Source of the DNA: a virus
DNA: 21,778 bases
Virus record (IMG/VR): IMGVR_UViG_3300034190_000290
Span: 1 to 21,778 of that record
Strand: one strand, 5' to 3'
Shown here piece by piece: positions 21,492 through 21,778 of the stretch. The notes under the pieces were generated by a model. That model worked only from the letters and a program-made list of their open reading frames with translations, did no database searches and was not told the DNA's origin. Both the position numbers and the translations under genes were made by a program. Within the stretch, counting starts at the first letter, position 1; each line of letters starts with the position of its first letter.

Positions 21492-21591
21492 TATCACTAG
21501 AAGAAACTCTATCATTGTGATGGCAATCGCATGAGCATTCTTCGCAATCGCATTCGTAACATTCGCAAGTCTCGCATCGTTTCTTAGTCAA
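21421..21591 (-). CDS. Cysteine-cluster small protein, likely metal-binding (56 aa)
   Basis: Starting at TTG 21591 (GGAG six bases upstream; the in-frame ATG at 21603 lacks a good Shine-Dalgarno), the ORF encodes MTKKRCETCECYECDCEECS, then CDCHH. There are eight Cys between residues 6 and 23, spaced C-x2-C-x-C-x2-C-x-C-x2-C-x-C-x-C, followed by His-His, enough to coordinate zinc or an iron-sulfur-type cluster. The C-terminal half is polar, may be disordered, and overlaps the 50-residue gene. It overlaps the lysozyme stop by eight bases. The DNA encoding the Cys cluster is a degenerate short repeat, so it may be variable in length. Function is unknown. Confidence 0.5.
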   Translation of the reverse strand: MTKKRCETCECYECDCEECSCDCHHNDRVSSSDNDRHSGDKSNAKVSQYRQMPIFC

Positions 21592-21778
21592 CCCACTCTC
21601 CATGTTCCATAGTCTTTGATAAATTATCTGCACGTTTACCTACCTGTTTTGCCCAACGGGAGTTAAGCATCTCGGCTGCAGCCCATTCAAAGTCCTGTCT
21701 TTCTATAGCTTCCCACATCTTTTTAAACTTCATAAGACGTGGTATACCTAAATTAAATCCCATATCTACAAGACACAT
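21584..21778 (-). CDS. Phage lysozyme (GH24 family), C-terminal fragment
   Basis: The visible 64 residues are the C-terminal part of a T4-type endolysin, which cuts the glycan strands of peptidoglycan at the end of infection. They match the family pattern: CLVDMGFNLGIPRLMKFKKM, WEAIERQDFEWAAAEMLNSR, WAKQVGKRADNLSKTMEHGE (LVDM.FNLG, then S.WAKQVG.RA). The gene continues past the right edge. The Met at the edge aligns with an internal position, so it is not the true start, and the N-terminal catalytic Glu-Asp-Thr region is not visible. It stands before the membrane protein gene, as in many lysis cassettes. Confidence 0.85.
   Translation of the reverse strand: MCLVDMGFNLGIPRLMKFKKMWEAIERQDFEWAAAEMLNSRWAKQVGKRADNLSKTMEHGEWVD

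Noticed and set aside
21142-21520. + strand open frames opposite the lysis region
   Set aside because: They are Ser/Leu/Phe-rich shadows of Lys/Glu-rich helices on the - strand, with no supporting start signal.
1-21778. tRNA genes, attachment sites, insertion sequences
   Set aside because: I looked for cloverleaf-like stretches, integrase or transposase motifs and terminal inverted repeats and found none that I could support.

Overview
The window reads as the late (virion) half of an AT-rich marine tailed phage, most likely podovirus-like. The evidence is tightly packed genes joined by ATGA, TAATG, TAGTG or GTGA overlaps, a short-tail adaptor and nozzle-like pair, very large internal-virion-type proteins, no visible tape measure, sheath or baseplate, and protein sequences resembling those of uncultured marine and SAR11-type phages. 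The host cannot be named from the sequence. Capsid, portal, terminase and replication genes are absent and presumably lie outside the window. There is no gene-free stretch longer than 300 bases.

Layout. Positions 1-370 hold two + strand genes, the 3' end of another operon. Everything else is one - strand operon transcribed from right to left. In transcription order it runs: (i) a lysis region: GH24 lysozyme C-terminus, a cysteine-cluster ORF, a 50-residue gene and a C-terminally membrane-anchored protein, 21778-20886; (ii) a possible sigma70-type promoter, then two or three small genes, 20880-20083; (iii) tail adaptor and nozzle-like protein, 20153-17941; (iv) a 604-residue tail fibre with internal repeats and a small beta protein, 17940-15774; (v) a tail-fibre/receptor-binding locus of twelve small genes, 15774-10596; (vi) a holin-like membrane protein, 10555-10322; (vii) five virion proteins of 450, 193, 183, 698 and 1593 residues, 10322-937, whose sizes and composition suit DNA-ejection proteins; (viii) a Met/Gly-rich protein with one EF-hand-like loop and a minimal SET-domain methyltransferase, 953-367. 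The two operons converge with a 4-base overlap of their stop codons, centred on a long imperfect hairpin.

The most unusual part is region (v). Seven paralogous proteins of about 125-150 residues all end in Gly-Asp-Leu-Ala. The codons for that ending (GGAGA..TAGCAT) also supply the Shine-Dalgarno sequence and part of the start/stop overlap for the next gene. The array is split into two parallel cassettes. Each is headed by a paralogous leader protein (149 and 152 residues) and followed by three or four GDLA genes. Two chaperone-like genes and a C1q-like gene sit between them. This looks like a tail tip that carries, or can exchange, many alternative adhesin modules.
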